From Omphiscola glabra (Eukaryota > Mollusca > Gastropoda > Lymnaeidae), in NCBI GenBank assembly GCA_964017045.1, contig OZ024794.1, positions 32,829,682 through 32,893,681 on the forward strand: a stretch of 64,000 nt of DNA, read 5' to 3'. The position numbers and the translations under genes were made by a program. This document shows positions 11,125-22,270 of this stretch, piece after piece (the stretch's first letter is position 1; every line of letters begins with the position of its first letter). Below the pieces are notes generated by a model. It was not told where the DNA came from. It was given only the letters and a program-made list of their open reading frames with translations, and made no database searches.

Positions 11125-12118
11125 TTTCAACTCATGTGGGACGGTTCTCTCAACCAGTGTGACGCAGTGCTCTCAACCAGTTTGACGCAGTGCTCTCAAC
11201 CAGTGTGGCGCAGTGCTCTCAACCAATGTGGCGCAGTGCTCTCAACCAGTGTGACGCAGCGCTCTCAACCAGTGTGACGCAGTGCTCTCAACCAGTGTGG
11301 CGCAGTGCTCTCAACCAGTGTGACGCAGTGCTCTCAAACAGTGTGACGCAGTGCTCACAACCAGTGTGACGCAGTGCTCTCAACAAGTGTGGCGCAGTGC
11401 TCTCAACCAATGTGGCGCAGTGCTCTCAACCAATGTGGGACAGTGGTCTCAACCAATGTGGGACAGAGCTCTCAACCAATGTGGGGCAGTGGTCTCAACC
11501 AATGCGGGGCAGTGGTCTTAAGTAATATGGGGCAGTGCTCTCAACAATGTGGGGTAGTGGTCTTAAGTAATGTGGGGCAGTGCTCTCAACCAATGCGTGG
11601 CTGTGGTCTTAAGTAATGTGGGGCAGTGCTCTCAACCAATGCGGGGCAGTGCTCTCAACCAATGCGGGGCAGTGCTCTCAACCAATGTGGGGCAGTGGTC
11701 TCAACCAATGTGGGGCAGTGCTCTCAACCAATGCGGGGCAGTCGTCTCAACCAATGCGGGGGCAGTGCTCTCAACCAATGCGGGGCAGTGGTCTCAACCA
11801 ATGTGGGGCAGTGGTCTCAACCAATGTGGGGCAGTGCTCCCAACCAATGTGGGGCAGTGCTCTCAACCAATGTGGGGAAGTGCTCTCAACCAATGCGTGG
11901 CAGTGGTCTTAAGTAATGTGGGGCAGTGCTCTCAACCAATGTGGGGCAGTACTCTCAACCATGCGGGCAGTGCTCTCAACCAATGTGGGGCAGTGGTCTC
12001 ATCCAATGCGGGGCAGTGGTCTTAAGTAATGTGGGGCAATGCTCTCAACCACTGTGGGTTAGTGTTAAAAAATGTTGGGACATTTCTCTAAAGGAACGTG
12101 GGACATTGCTCTTGGCCA
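11125..12118. repeat. Minisatellite, about 23-bp unit, roughly 40 copies
   Basis: Unit TCTCAACCAATGTGGGGCAG plus TGC. The left third carries CAGTGTGACGCAGTGC variants, while the centre and right carry CAATGTGGGGCAGTGC, so the array shows regional homogenisation. Occasional TTAAGTAAT variant units recur at intervals. Overlapping open frames here are artefacts of the repeat. Confidence 0.93.
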
Positions 12119-12780
12119 ATTAGTTATTCGGCTCTGCCATTTTGGTATAAAGTGAAAGCTAAACCGTAACGAGATTCCTTTGAGAAATTTCATTTGAAAA
12201 ATAAAAAGTGATTTTTTTTACCGAAACTTACCCTTTGAATGACAAACTGGCGATAACTGTAAAATGTGTTTAACTCATTGCAGTATTTAGGATAGAAAAC
12301 GTATATCTTAGTTGGCGAATCATTTTTTAAGAGAAGTGGAATTTATTTAAGGAGACAATGTTAGTGATTTCACTTTAAATTATGGTTTATTAAAATGCAA
12401 CTTCTCTTTCTCCACACAAATTAAACACTACAGCGGGATCAAGACTCAACGTGTAACAAAACTGTCTCATTACAAATGTGCCTTCCAAAATATCCATCGT
12501 AAATTTACCCTCGAACCCTTGCAAAATGTGTTTAAATAAAAGTCCAAATATAAGAAGAAATATACATCTGGGGCAAAATGTGTCTCGCTGACGCCAATCT
12601 CTAGGGGAAAAAGGGGGGGGGGATGGGTTGGAGGTGGGTGGAGCCATGTCCCGCTGCCCTTGCTTCTTATGCAAAGTGCCTTATATTTATAATGCGGGAC
12701 AAGATATTCACCGACATATTTCTTAAATTCAAAGGCTTAATTCTCAATGAAATAGTAGAACAAGGTATGTTGAAGATTTA
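12119..12780. other. Intergenic, no gene seen
   Basis: Unique AT-rich sequence with a short G-run near 12614-12622. No domain-bearing frame. Confidence 0.5.
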
Positions 12781-12783
12781 ATC

Positions 12784-12846
12784 AAAAGACAGGAAAATAA
12801 GATGTGAACGTTTCGGCTTAGAGCCTTCTTCAGATAACAGGACAAA
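12784..12846 (-). mobile_element. Penelope-type element fragment with hammerhead-like core
   Basis: On the minus strand the sequence reads CTGAAGA, then a short hairpin AGGCTCTAAGCC, then GAAACGTTCAC, and ends at CCTGTCTTTTGATTA. CUGANGA-stem-GAAA is the conserved core of hammerhead ribozymes, and this version is typical of Penelope-like retroelements. The same string appears twice more in intron 7 of NAA35. The rest of the element is missing or not recognisable. Confidence 0.6.
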
Positions 12847-13204
12847 TGAACATTCGATCTCCTTTGTTGTTGCCGAAGTAGGACTGAAATATCTCATTAG
12901 GAAATGGCGTCAGCGGGCCGTCGAGCTCGCGCTCCTTATGCCCTCCCTGGCGCCCACCCACACCTGCCATGGACAAAAGAACATTCCATCTCCTTTATTG
13001 TTGCCGAAGTAGGACTGAATGCTTCGATTATTATATAACAGTCTCAACAAGCTCTAAGATATGAAAAGTGCTATTTGGTTGGATGTAATGTTCCAATTAA
13101 AATGGCTATTTTAAGCTTTTACTTGGATTTAGACAAATCTAACTAAAGCTTCAACCGGCCCTCTCATAGGCTTTCCGAAAGGCACTGGGCCCACCTTTCA
13201 CATC

Positions 13205-13515
13205 TCAATGATATCATGTGTTACTTGCGGCCAACCAAGTGACATTTCAATGCTATCATGGGTTCCTTGCGGCCAACCATTTGACATCTCAATGCTATCA
13301 TGGGTTACTTGCGGCCAACCAAGTGATATTTCAATGCTATCATGGGTTACTTGCGGCCAACCAAGTGACATCTCAATGCTATCATGGGTTACTTGCGGCC
13401 AACCAAGTGACATCTCAATGCTATCATGGGTTACTTGCGGCCAACCATTTGACATTTCAATGCTATCATGGGTTACTTGCGGCCAACCATTTGACATCTC
13501 AATGCTATCAATGTG
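13205..13515. repeat. Minisatellite, 42-bp unit, about 7 copies
   Basis: Unit GCTATCATGGGTTACTTGCG followed by GCCAACCAAGTGACATCTCAAT. Unit length is 14 codons, which keeps frames open on both strands. It is followed directly by a poly-C tract (about 13530-13546). Confidence 0.92.
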
Positions 13516-15092
13516 CTAAATTTGACCCCCCTCCCCCCCCTCCCCCCATGGAGACCACAAACGGTATCATGAGTGGTGGAACGGTCTCGTGTTGGATGAA
13601 TTCGGAATAGTGGACTTGGTTGTATGCTGACGATGCTGGGTCCCGTCATCTGTTGGATTGTTATTGTTGTTGTTAGACGGGGAGTGATGGATTCAAACTG
13701 TTTTATTTCCTGGCTCCATACGTTCATATATTCTTTGGGACATGCGGAGTGGTTAAATATGTAGCGGGGATTCGTTTCATGATAAGCTTAAACAAACATC
13801 TGTTGATTAAAAGTAATTTAAGTTGGCTAAAACTAAAACGAAAACAATGGACTACGATTTATTGATTGTTTTGTCACGTGATAAGCGTAAGTACGAGTAA
13901 GACTTCCGGTAGGCTGTCTGCAACACACTAGTCGCTCACAAATTTTTCTTCAAACAACTTTCTTCCTTTAATCATAACTGAATTATAATTATTGTCACAT
14001 TTAATGAATGTCATTTAAAGAAACGCGTGTATTCAAGAATATTTTGAAAAGTAAAAGTTTTAATTAACACTGGGGAAGCGCTGATGGAGACAAGCATTGT
14101 GCTTTAAAATTAATGATAATGGCAATGGCTGATCAGCTGTTATCTGTTGTTATGTGTTGTTATGTGTAGCAGAAAGCCTACCAATGGCTGGTACGTATCA
14201 CGTGACAAAACAAGGAAGTGACTAATCGTAGTCCATTGTATTGTACAATATACAACAACAACAACAATTAGTTTTAAAAAAAAATTAAATTAAGGCGTCG
14301 CTTGCGTCTGTCTGACTTGTACTTACAAGTTATATTTTTTTAACGAAACAATTCTATTTATGTTTATTGCTATGGGCCGAATCTTTGTTCATGTTTTTGA
14401 TTAATTCGTAAACTATGTAAACCATATCACTGAGGCCACAAAGTAAGAATAGGTAATGAACAACGAAGGAGGAAACACTTAGAGCAAACTAATTCATTTT
14501 TAAACATGATCAAAGTTGTGGAACGTTAACGTGAAAGTTGGAAATAAACACTGCCGCTCACCTTTATTTGAAGCATTTGCGCAGAAGATCTTACAGGGGG
14601 TCTGTCTAGTCAAAATGAATGAGATGACCAGCGTGGTGAAAACAATGAATCTAATTTAATGAGTTTTACATCTGTTGCAGTTCTGATGAACGAAACCGGA
14701 TGCTGCACACTTTTTTTTTTGCGCATTTGGTGCAGTTCGCACTTCGGAAAATACATTCGCGACGATGAAACTCTTCTTAATGGTGTGCAAAATGACTGAA
14801 AATGTTGTGAACATATTTTGATCACTGTATGGCGTAATATATATATATATATATATATAATAACAACAGATTCTAACGCTAATACGTCACGATCACTGGC
14901 AAATGTTTTGTAAATATTTTTTTTTAAATCATCAGATACTCTTTTCGGCTAAAACAAAACATATAAATAAATAAAAAATAAATAAATAATATATAAATAA
15001 ACAAATGAAACTTAAAAAAAAAAATAATATGTCTTTCAGTAAGCTATTTCTTACCTGCTGTGGTAGAACCCTACCAAAATATCCCATCAAAC
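13516..15092. other. Intergenic, no gene; (AT)n near 14837-14862
   Basis: Mostly unique AT-rich sequence with an AT dinucleotide run at about 14837-14862 and AAATAA-rich patches near 14960-15030. No gene is supported. Confidence 0.5.
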
Positions 15093-15303
15093 CAGAGGCG
15101 TAACGTAGGGGGGAGGGCAGAGGGGTACAGATGTACCTGGGCGCCAGCTAGTTAGGGGCGCCAAAATGTTCTTTGGTATTATTTTATTGATGAAAATAAT
15201 GGGTTTGAGAGTTGAAAAAAGGAAAATAGGGCGCTTTAAAATGAATCTTGTGCCCGGGCGCGAATCTTGTCCCCGGGCGCCAAACACTCTAGCTACGCCG
15301 CTG
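15093..15303. mobile_element. hAT-type MITE with 8-bp target duplication
   Basis: Termini CAGAGGCGTAACGTAG and CTAGCTACGCCGCTG are inverted repeats. The flanks CATCAAAC (15085-15092) and CCTCAAAC (15304-15311) form an 8-bp duplication with one mismatch, as expected for hAT insertions. The interior contains two GCCCGGGCGC-type motifs and an AT-rich core with no coding capacity. Confidence 0.75.
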
Positions 15304-16017
15304 CCTCAAACGCTGGTTAAATAGACCGACCTTTATATAAGAAATATTGAAGAAAAACTCATTTTTAAAACATCAAATAGTCTTGGAGGAAGAGTCCCAC
15401 CAGCTGCTCTACGGCCGTTTAAAATCATCGCGATATAAGGGAGGTGTTTTTAAGTAATAGTCATTTTAAAACAAAATTAGCCCAACTTTATCATCTTAAC
15501 AGAAAACAGTAAACTCACAGTTTAACATTATCTAACATGTCCTAAATAAGTATTATTATTATTGTGTCATAATCTTCCAACTTCCAAAATAATGTTGATA
15601 ATATCTTGCTCAAATTTGGGCCGAAAAAATGTTCAAACAATGAAAGAGCAAGAACGTTTTAAGATGTTTTCGACGATAGCTTGACGAGCCTTATTTTTTG
15701 TTAGCAATTGTTTGACCAACCAGGTAACTTGCCTCTCGGATTTTCCCGGACGTTTCCATTCTTTCGTTAAGTGGTGGAGACTTCTCGTGTCTGCATGTCT
15801 GCACTTCGAAAGCTCGGTGAGCTGTTATTCCAGAATTGTTTTTACGACCAAACGTTTCACTTTAAACGTCTTTCATACTAAAACAGTTGAACCCCGCGGA
15901 GTTTCCAGGATTGCTGCTATATTCGGTTCATCACAAACGTTATCTTCGTTCAGATCTTCCAACCCTTTAATTAGCAACCTGTCCACTGTAAGAAGCCATT
16001 TACGTTGATGCTATAGT
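15304..16017. other. Intergenic, no gene seen
   Basis: Unique sequence between the MITE and the 36-bp minisatellite. An open frame at 15712-16008 has no recognisable domain and I do not call it. Confidence 0.5.
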
Positions 16018-16480
16018 GTCCACCTTAGAGAATCCAGTGAAACTGAATGCCGGTGCCCACCTAGAGAAGCCAGTGAGACTGAATGTCATTGGCCTCCTAG
16101 AAAAGCCAGTGAAACTGAACGTCGGTGCCCTCCTAAGGAATCCAGTGAAACTGAATGTCGGTGCCCTCCTAAGGAAGCCAGGGAAACTGAATGTCGGTGC
16201 CCTCCTAAGGAAGCCAGGGAAACTGAATGTCGGTGCCCTCCTAAGGAAGCCTGGGAAACTGAATGTCATTGCCCTCCTAGAAAAGCCAGTGAAACTGAAC
16301 GTAGGTGCCCTCCTAAGGAAGCCAGTGAAACTGAATGTCAGTGCCCTCCTAGAGAATCCAGTGAAACTGAATGTCATTGCTCTCCTAGAGAATCCAGTGA
16401 AACTGAATGTCAGTGCCCTCCTAGAGAATCCAGTGAAACTGAATGTCGGTGCCCTCCTAGAGAAGCAAGAAAAATGGATG
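16018..16480. repeat. Minisatellite, 36-bp unit, about 13 copies
   Basis: Unit GTCGGTGCCCTCCTAAGGAA followed by GCCAGTGAAACTGAAT. Two variant types (CTAAGGAAGCC and CTAGAGAATCC) occur in blocks. Unit length is 12 codons, so both strands stay open; the apparent repeat proteins are not genes. Confidence 0.93.
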
Positions 16481-17665
16481 CTGGGCGCCGAATTATTATT
16501 TTTTTTTAGATAAAGCGAAAAAGAAATAGAGTGAGAACAGACCGCACAATAGGAGACAAGTCCATTTGAATGCGCAGAATAAATTTGGCTATACATTTTG
16601 TTTTACAAATTCAATACTGACAACTAATGTGTTTCTATAATTGAGAAGAAGCTATATAAGTACTCCAATCAATCAATAAAGCTGACATACCGGGCAGTTT
16701 TGTTCGAGCTATGCGTCTGATCGGCTCCTCAAATATAATAATATGTATGGCTTATTTTCGTGAGAAACATCTACACCCTCCAGGCGACACACTACTGTGT
16801 CGCCACACACAGTTTGGAAAGAATTGCTTTAAAATAAGGACCGAAATATAAAGACACTAATGTGTGTCCCCCAGTCTGTCAGAGTAGACTAACGTGCTTC
16901 CTCGTCTTGGGGACAATCGTGTAGCAGTAATAGTCTAAAGTTAGAATTGACGTTAAAAGGGCTTGTTTCCGTGTTGAAAAAATATCCGGTGCTTCAAATT
17001 ATTTTGTCTTACGTTAAAATAGTCTTTTTAAGAGTCCGAACGTATCAAAATATTATAGGGTTTTAAGCGTTATGTCAGCATAGCTCATTCTTATACATAG
17101 AGAATCATTACAATATAATAAAATATTCATATCCCATCTTATCAGACAGGTCTAAGCTTTAGTGTGTGTGTTGAATATTGAACCCTGTAGGGCACAGGTG
17201 CCATTGTCTGATTTATGAGTTTACATGCAATTGCCTGGACAACAGTATTAATCCTTAGACAAACGATATATATCTAACACGTCGACCGGTTTGGAAATAA
17301 CACACTAACATACTTTTTGTCTTCTATATATAAATATATTTTTAAAGAATTACAATTACATGACATATTATTTATAAATCAATTGTTGCTGCACAAGTGC
17401 TGGATGGACACCACTGCTACACTTCACACACACACATATAGCGTAGGCCCAGCAGTGCACATAGTGTCGGCAGAAATTTAAGTTTAATCTGTAAGTTACA
17501 CAATAGGATATTACACGAATAATGCAATAAATTATATATATATAATGATGTCGAATCTGCTTACTGGGTCAAACCGCAGTCACCCTGTTATTTCTTCAGC
17601 AAAACCAGTGCCGGTTCTGGGAATTCCGTTTTACCCACGACAATATTTCATATTTGCTGTTCTTC
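16481..17665. other. Downstream flank of third receptor, no gene seen
   Basis: AT-rich unique sequence with short (AC)n near 17428-17440. It would include the 3' UTR of the receptor read from the minus strand, but no poly(A) site could be fixed. Confidence 0.5.
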
Positions 17666-18994
17666 TCAAAAACTACTAGTAGCAACAGAATTACCGCGAC
17701 TGCTACTGACGGTGGAGCCAAAATCGAAGTAGAACATTTTCGGCCGGACCACGGGTTCGAGTTTCGGCACACTCACACTCGATATCGACGGTGGCGGCGG
17801 CGAGGATGACTTCTCTTCGGTTGTACCCAGCACCCTGACCCAGTTGTAGCTGTCCATCGTCATCGTGGAGTTGCTCAGGGACTTCCCACCGGACGAATCC
17901 GTTTTGGCTTTGGCCTGTTTCTCCGAATCGGTGCTGGGTTCGTCCGGGTTACGGAAATAGCCGTAGCCATGTTTTGTCCTGTACAGGTCGCGGAGGTTTT
18001 CCTTCCACTTCCACGGGACGGTGATGAGCATCATCCTGTAGACCTCCCGGTAATCGACGCGGAACATGGCGTAGATCGGCGCGTTGACCAGGGAGTTGGC
18101 GAACGTGAGCAGCATAGCGTAACACTGGAACAGGTCGAGGTCACCCGGGGATAGCAAGTTGTAGTACTTGACGGGGGAGACGACGATGTACGGCGTCCAG
18201 AGTATGACGAACATGAGCATGAGAAACGAGGTCATCTTGATGGTTTTTAACTTATTGTTGAACCGCTGGGTTTCCGTCTCCGAGACGTCCTTGAGGGACA
18301 ATGTCATCGCCTGCTTCCAGACGACGTAGATGATCTGTGAGTAAAGTATAACGGACAGCAGGAGGCAGGGCGCGGAGCCCAGTACTACAAAATAGATGTA
18401 AAATTTTGGAAGCACGGTGTAGAAATTGCAGCGGACCCGTAAATTCTTCACCGCCGGGTTATAACTGTTTGAACTGAAAGGGAAAATGGAGAGCAGGAGC
18501 AGACATATCCAGTGCAGCATCAACGCTTTGATCGTCTTCTCCACCGTGATGTATCTCTGGTACTGCAGCGGAAAGAGAATGGCCAGGTAACGATCACATG
18601 CGATGAAGAGTAGCGAATGGAGCGAGCCGTTGGACGAAACGATGCTACACGTTAGATGTGCGATGCAGGCGTTTTCATTGGCAAAGATGGCGTCTCTTGT
18701 CGACTCCATGTAGCTGAGGAGAAACAGCGGCAGGCAGTAGATGCCAACCAGGAAATCGGCAAAGGATAGACTCAGGAGTAAGACATTGTTGCTGTTGTAA
18801 AAACCCGGATACAGAATGATGCCGCAGAACACAAGGACGTTGGAAACGACTATCATGGGAATGAAGAAGCTTGAGCTGGTAACTAAGATCTTGTAGGACG
18901 CACTGGAAGTGTCGTCCTGCGGGAGTAGGATTGTCTCGTTTACTATAGAGGGCGTGCCCGAGAGGAAGAATGCGATGTCTATAATGTAGCCCAT
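17666..18994 (-). CDS. Rhodopsin-class GPCR, complete single-exon gene (442 aa)
   Basis: A complete class A receptor in one exon. The first in-frame ATG is at 18992-18994. The frame is open upstream to a TAG near 19092 but has no earlier ATG, so a non-coding or spliced 5' exon is possible. Approximate segments: TM1 40-62, TM2 69-93 with D80, TM3 107-134, DRY at 134-136, TM4 156-173, TM5 198-226, TM6 254-273 with LWTP in place of CWxP, TM7 289-311. TM7 has NAPIY (304-308), again without proline at position 7.50. The conserved LYPGFYNSNN and VPWKWKENLRDLY stretches tie it to the other two receptors, from which it differs by a longer, Ser/Pro-rich tail of about 100 residues. Ligand unknown. Confidence 0.9.
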   Translation of the reverse strand: MGYIIDIAFFLSGTPSIVNETILLPQDDTSSASYKILVTSSSFFIPMIVVSNVLVFCGIILYPGFYNSNNVLLLSLSFADFLVGIYCLPLFLLSYMESTRDAIFANENACIAHLTCSIVSSNGSLHSLLFIACDRYLAILFPLQYQRYITVEKTIKALMLHWICLLLLSIFPFSSNSYNPAVKNLRVRCNFYTVLPKFYIYFVVLGSAPCLLLSVILYSQIIYVVWKQAMTLSLKDVSETETQRFNNKLKTIKMTSFLMLMFVILWTPYIVVSPVKYYNLLSPGDLDLFQCYAMLLTFANSLVNAPIYAMFRVDYREVYRMMLITVPWKWKENLRDLYRTKHGYGYFRNPDEPSTDSEKQAKAKTDSSGGKSLSNSTMTMDSYNWVRVLGTTEEKSSSPPPPSISSVSVPKLEPVVRPKMFYFDFGSTVSSSRGNSVATSSF

Positions 18995-21936
18995 GCAAGC
19001 GTCGTCCAAGGAAGACCCCAGTGTGAAGTTTTCCGGCGGCTCGGTTCGTGCGGTACAAGATGGAAGATAACATTCACTTCTTCGCCGTGACTACCTAGAG
19101 GAGATCACAAAAGACTGAATGGTAAATTGAGTTGTTTTTTTTAATGGTAGGGACGTGTTGGGGAGGATGGTGTAAACAAGAAAGATAAATAAAAATATGT
19201 GTGGTGCGAGAAGATATAAGCAAAACAAATCATGTGTGGAGTAATTAAGTTATTGCATGACAAGACAACAAACACAGCGGACGCTGATAAAAGGGCATAT
19301 GTGGAGCTAGCGTACCAAACAAAGAATTGGAAAAGTAGCCCCCCACCCCACCACCTTTTTAAAATATACCTATATTATACATTATTAAAAAAATTAATTA
19401 AGCACATTTAATACGTTTTGTTGCCGTAAAACGATGTAATTCCTTCTTGGATTTTCCTGCACGGCCTGGGCTAGCAGTAGACGGCCTTAGGGCCCGTGGT
19501 ATGTTTTCATGTTGATGATCCATTTTATAGGTGCATGTTTGACAAGTCTTTTTGTAATATTCTGACTGCTGGCCAAAAAAATTATTATGTATGTATACAT
19601 AATCTCAATTTTATAGCCAAACTCTGAGTTCAGTAGCACTAACACAAAATGAAACTAAAATTACAGGCAACTTACATAATTATTAATTACAGTACAGTTA
19701 ATAGCTATTCCTTCAAATCACACTTTGAAGCTTATCCTGTATGATGCCACAAAGACCTTAATTAGGAAATATCGGATTTTGTTGAACAGAAATCAAATAT
19801 GAGTTATATCATTATTGTGATTGTTATGTACACCTTTTTGGATTATTGATTATGTCTAATTTTAATATTCTTAAATATTGCATTGCTTCCTAGTTTGTAA
19901 CGTCATTTCCGTTTTTGTGGGTTAAAAAATAGCTTTTCTTGCTGAAGAGCTAGTCGTCACTTAAATCTTTGCCTTAGCGCCTCATTGCACTAAGAAGCGC
20001 ATCTGGCAACATTTCCAACTGTCTCTCTGTACGCTATGAAGTGTTTTCAAGACTGATCTCAAAGTTTAATTTCCTTTCGAAATGTTTCCTCAAAATTTTC
20101 CCTCGAGGTCTTCCTTAATGCCCCAGAACCTTTGACACTATCTATTGTATTGCGGCCATTAGCTACACAATTCTGGGGCCGGCGTAGAATAATGCTCAAG
20201 AAAGGAATTTAGGAATTTGGTGGTCTTGATGGAACGCTGTCCGTGACTGGCTGCAATCGTCATTTTTTGCTTAATGCCAAATTTCTTTACTTTGTTGTGA
20301 CATCCATCGACGGCATTTGGCTGTTTAAACTCATTGACTATTACTGCGTTTATTTTAATTTAATCAGTCTCTCAATCAATGACTATTCTTTAAGTTCTGT
20401 CTTAGGAACTATCCAGATTTGGCTGCCTCATTCTAACGCTCGTTGGCATAAATGATAATCTTAATGCTGACTCCGAATACATTACATATAAGATTTCCAT
20501 AATCAGAAATATTTGCCGAATTCAATAAAAAAAAATAAAAAAAATCAGTTACAGGTGAATGAGGTCAATATTTAATATTTTTTTAAAAATCGGTCTCTCT
20601 TAATTTGGAATAAAAAGTAATTCTATTCCCGTGCAAAATTGGCAGTCTTGAGTTGTACTAACTTCCTAGTATGTCTGAGCTAGCTGAGACGGCTGCAATA
20701 AAATATGCATATTGGATATTACTTGGCAACCATTGATTGTCCTAGAGAAGATAGTTTTAGCGATTTTAGAACTTTCTTTTAGTTTTGCCTACATTATATT
20801 TATAATCATATTCTGGAAGTTTGCCAAAAAGCTTTTTTTTTTTTTTTCATTCTCACCATATTATTTGGGTGGAAGATTTTATTTTGGCCACCCAGCTTTG
20901 CTCCAGACAAAGAAATAGCATATAAATATGAATATAGTCAAAGAAGTAATAAAATGTAGGCCCTACGTTCCTTTACCAAGCCTATGCATCTATCGTATTA
21001 AGAATGGCTTAGCAGAGAGAAAAAAAACCACATTAAAATAAGATATCTAAAACCTTGCTAACTAATTATCCTACTTTAAAAATCTGAATCTTGATCAATT
21101 TAATAAGATTATTATTGAATGAATGAAAGTAAAGCGTTTAATTTGTATTTTGATTAATTGTTCAGATGTGTACACTTTAATATTTAATTGTTTAATAATA
21201 TGTCATAGACGGTCTTGCACTTGCACAATTTTATTCCGAGAATGTTTGTAATGGGATGAGACAGGGGCGCTCAGGGTGAGTTTATAAACCTCAAAAAGGC
21301 GTTGTCCGAAAACGTTTGAAAACCACTGCTGTATTACCAATAACAGCCCACATTTGGTCAGTAGCTTTCCTTGAATTCATGCCACCCGGAGTGAACTCCA
21401 AAAAAAGTGCCCACTTCACCGGCTCTAACCTGCACACTGTTTATATAATTTTAATGTAATGCCAAAAGTGCATCCCGGGATGGTCCCCACTTTGCCCCAA
21501 CCCAAAGAACGTCATTGAATGTTGCATCTTATATTAGTCCGTGGGCCGAGACCACGGATGCTGTGATTGTGAGTCCTCCACCAGGATAGTATAGCTGTTG
21601 ATACCAAACTTTTTATTTTTTACTCTTCAAGTTAAAACGTTACATTTTGTAATTAAGAGGATTAGTTGAAATAAGGATGGGTGAAAGAGTTAAAAAAGGG
21701 GGTAACATTATTTTGTGGAGTCAAAAAAAAATCCAAAATAGGCCTACTTGTCTATCTTCTCTTACGGTTAAAATAAAAACGAATAGGCTATATGGCCCGG
21801 GTTATACATAATTTAAAAAAAAATTATGCCAATGAAGTCTTTGACATAAAGTCTAGCCCTTTTTGGTGCTTTAATTTTCCTCTAGTAAATCAACCTAATT
21901 TAATGCTGTTCATTATAATATCAAACAATTTGAATA
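18995..21936. other. Intergenic, no supported gene
   Basis: AT-rich sequence. A hAT-like terminus (GAAAACCACTGCTG) occurs at about 21320 but I cannot find its partner. Around 19950-20420 faint LINE-like similarity is possible on the minus strand but too weak to call. Confidence 0.5.
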
Positions 21937-22270
21937 CAGCTAGTGCTCGACTTACGAACACGATCGGTTTCGACAGACCGGTCGTATCACGATTTGGTCG
22001 CAAGTTGAGTGCGCTATGTAGGCTACTGTACACAGTAATGTGGAGTGATGTTATAAAAATATTTAAGTTCAATTATATGGTAATTTTCTTTCATTATTGT
22101 TATAAATCATAATTTTCGATGTTCACGACCGCCAATGATTGCAGACAACTCCGTTCGACTGATAATTGACGCAGAAATAAATCTGAAATCTAATACAATA
22201 TGGCTAGTGACTAGTGGTTGTAAGGACGAATGGTCGTAAGTTGCATAGGTCGTAAGTCGAGCACTAGCTG
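21937..22270. mobile_element. MITE with TA target duplication (Tigger/mariner-type)
   Basis: The ends CAGCTAGTGCTCGACTTACG and CGTAAGTCGAGCACTAGCTG are near-perfect inverted repeats of at least 20 bp. TA flanks both sides (21935-21936, 22271-22272). At 334 bp with no coding frame it is non-autonomous. CAG...CTG termini and TA duplication fit the pogo/Tigger group. Confidence 0.85.

Noticed and set aside
11374..12123. Several long frames rich in NQCGAV or SQPMWG repeats
   Set aside because: They are translations of the 23-bp minisatellite and change frame with unit-length variation; not genes.
13198..13610. WPQVTHDSIEM / CGQPSDISMLSWV repeat proteins
   Set aside because: Produced by the 42-bp minisatellite on both strands.
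15712..16008. 98-codon open frame rich in F and S
   Set aside because: No homology recognised and composition like surrounding non-coding DNA.
16000..16596. RRALTFSFTGFS / KPVKLNVGALL repeat proteins, up to 198 codons
   Set aside because: The 36-bp minisatellite read on both strands; frame starts and ends coincide with the array.
18995..19073. Earlier start for the third receptor
   Set aside because: The in-frame upstream stretch is open but has only a TTG, not an ATG; the ATG at 19071-19073 is in another frame.
21230..21335. hAT-like terminus GAAAACCACTGCTG
   Set aside because: Only one end seen; no inverted partner or duplication nearby.
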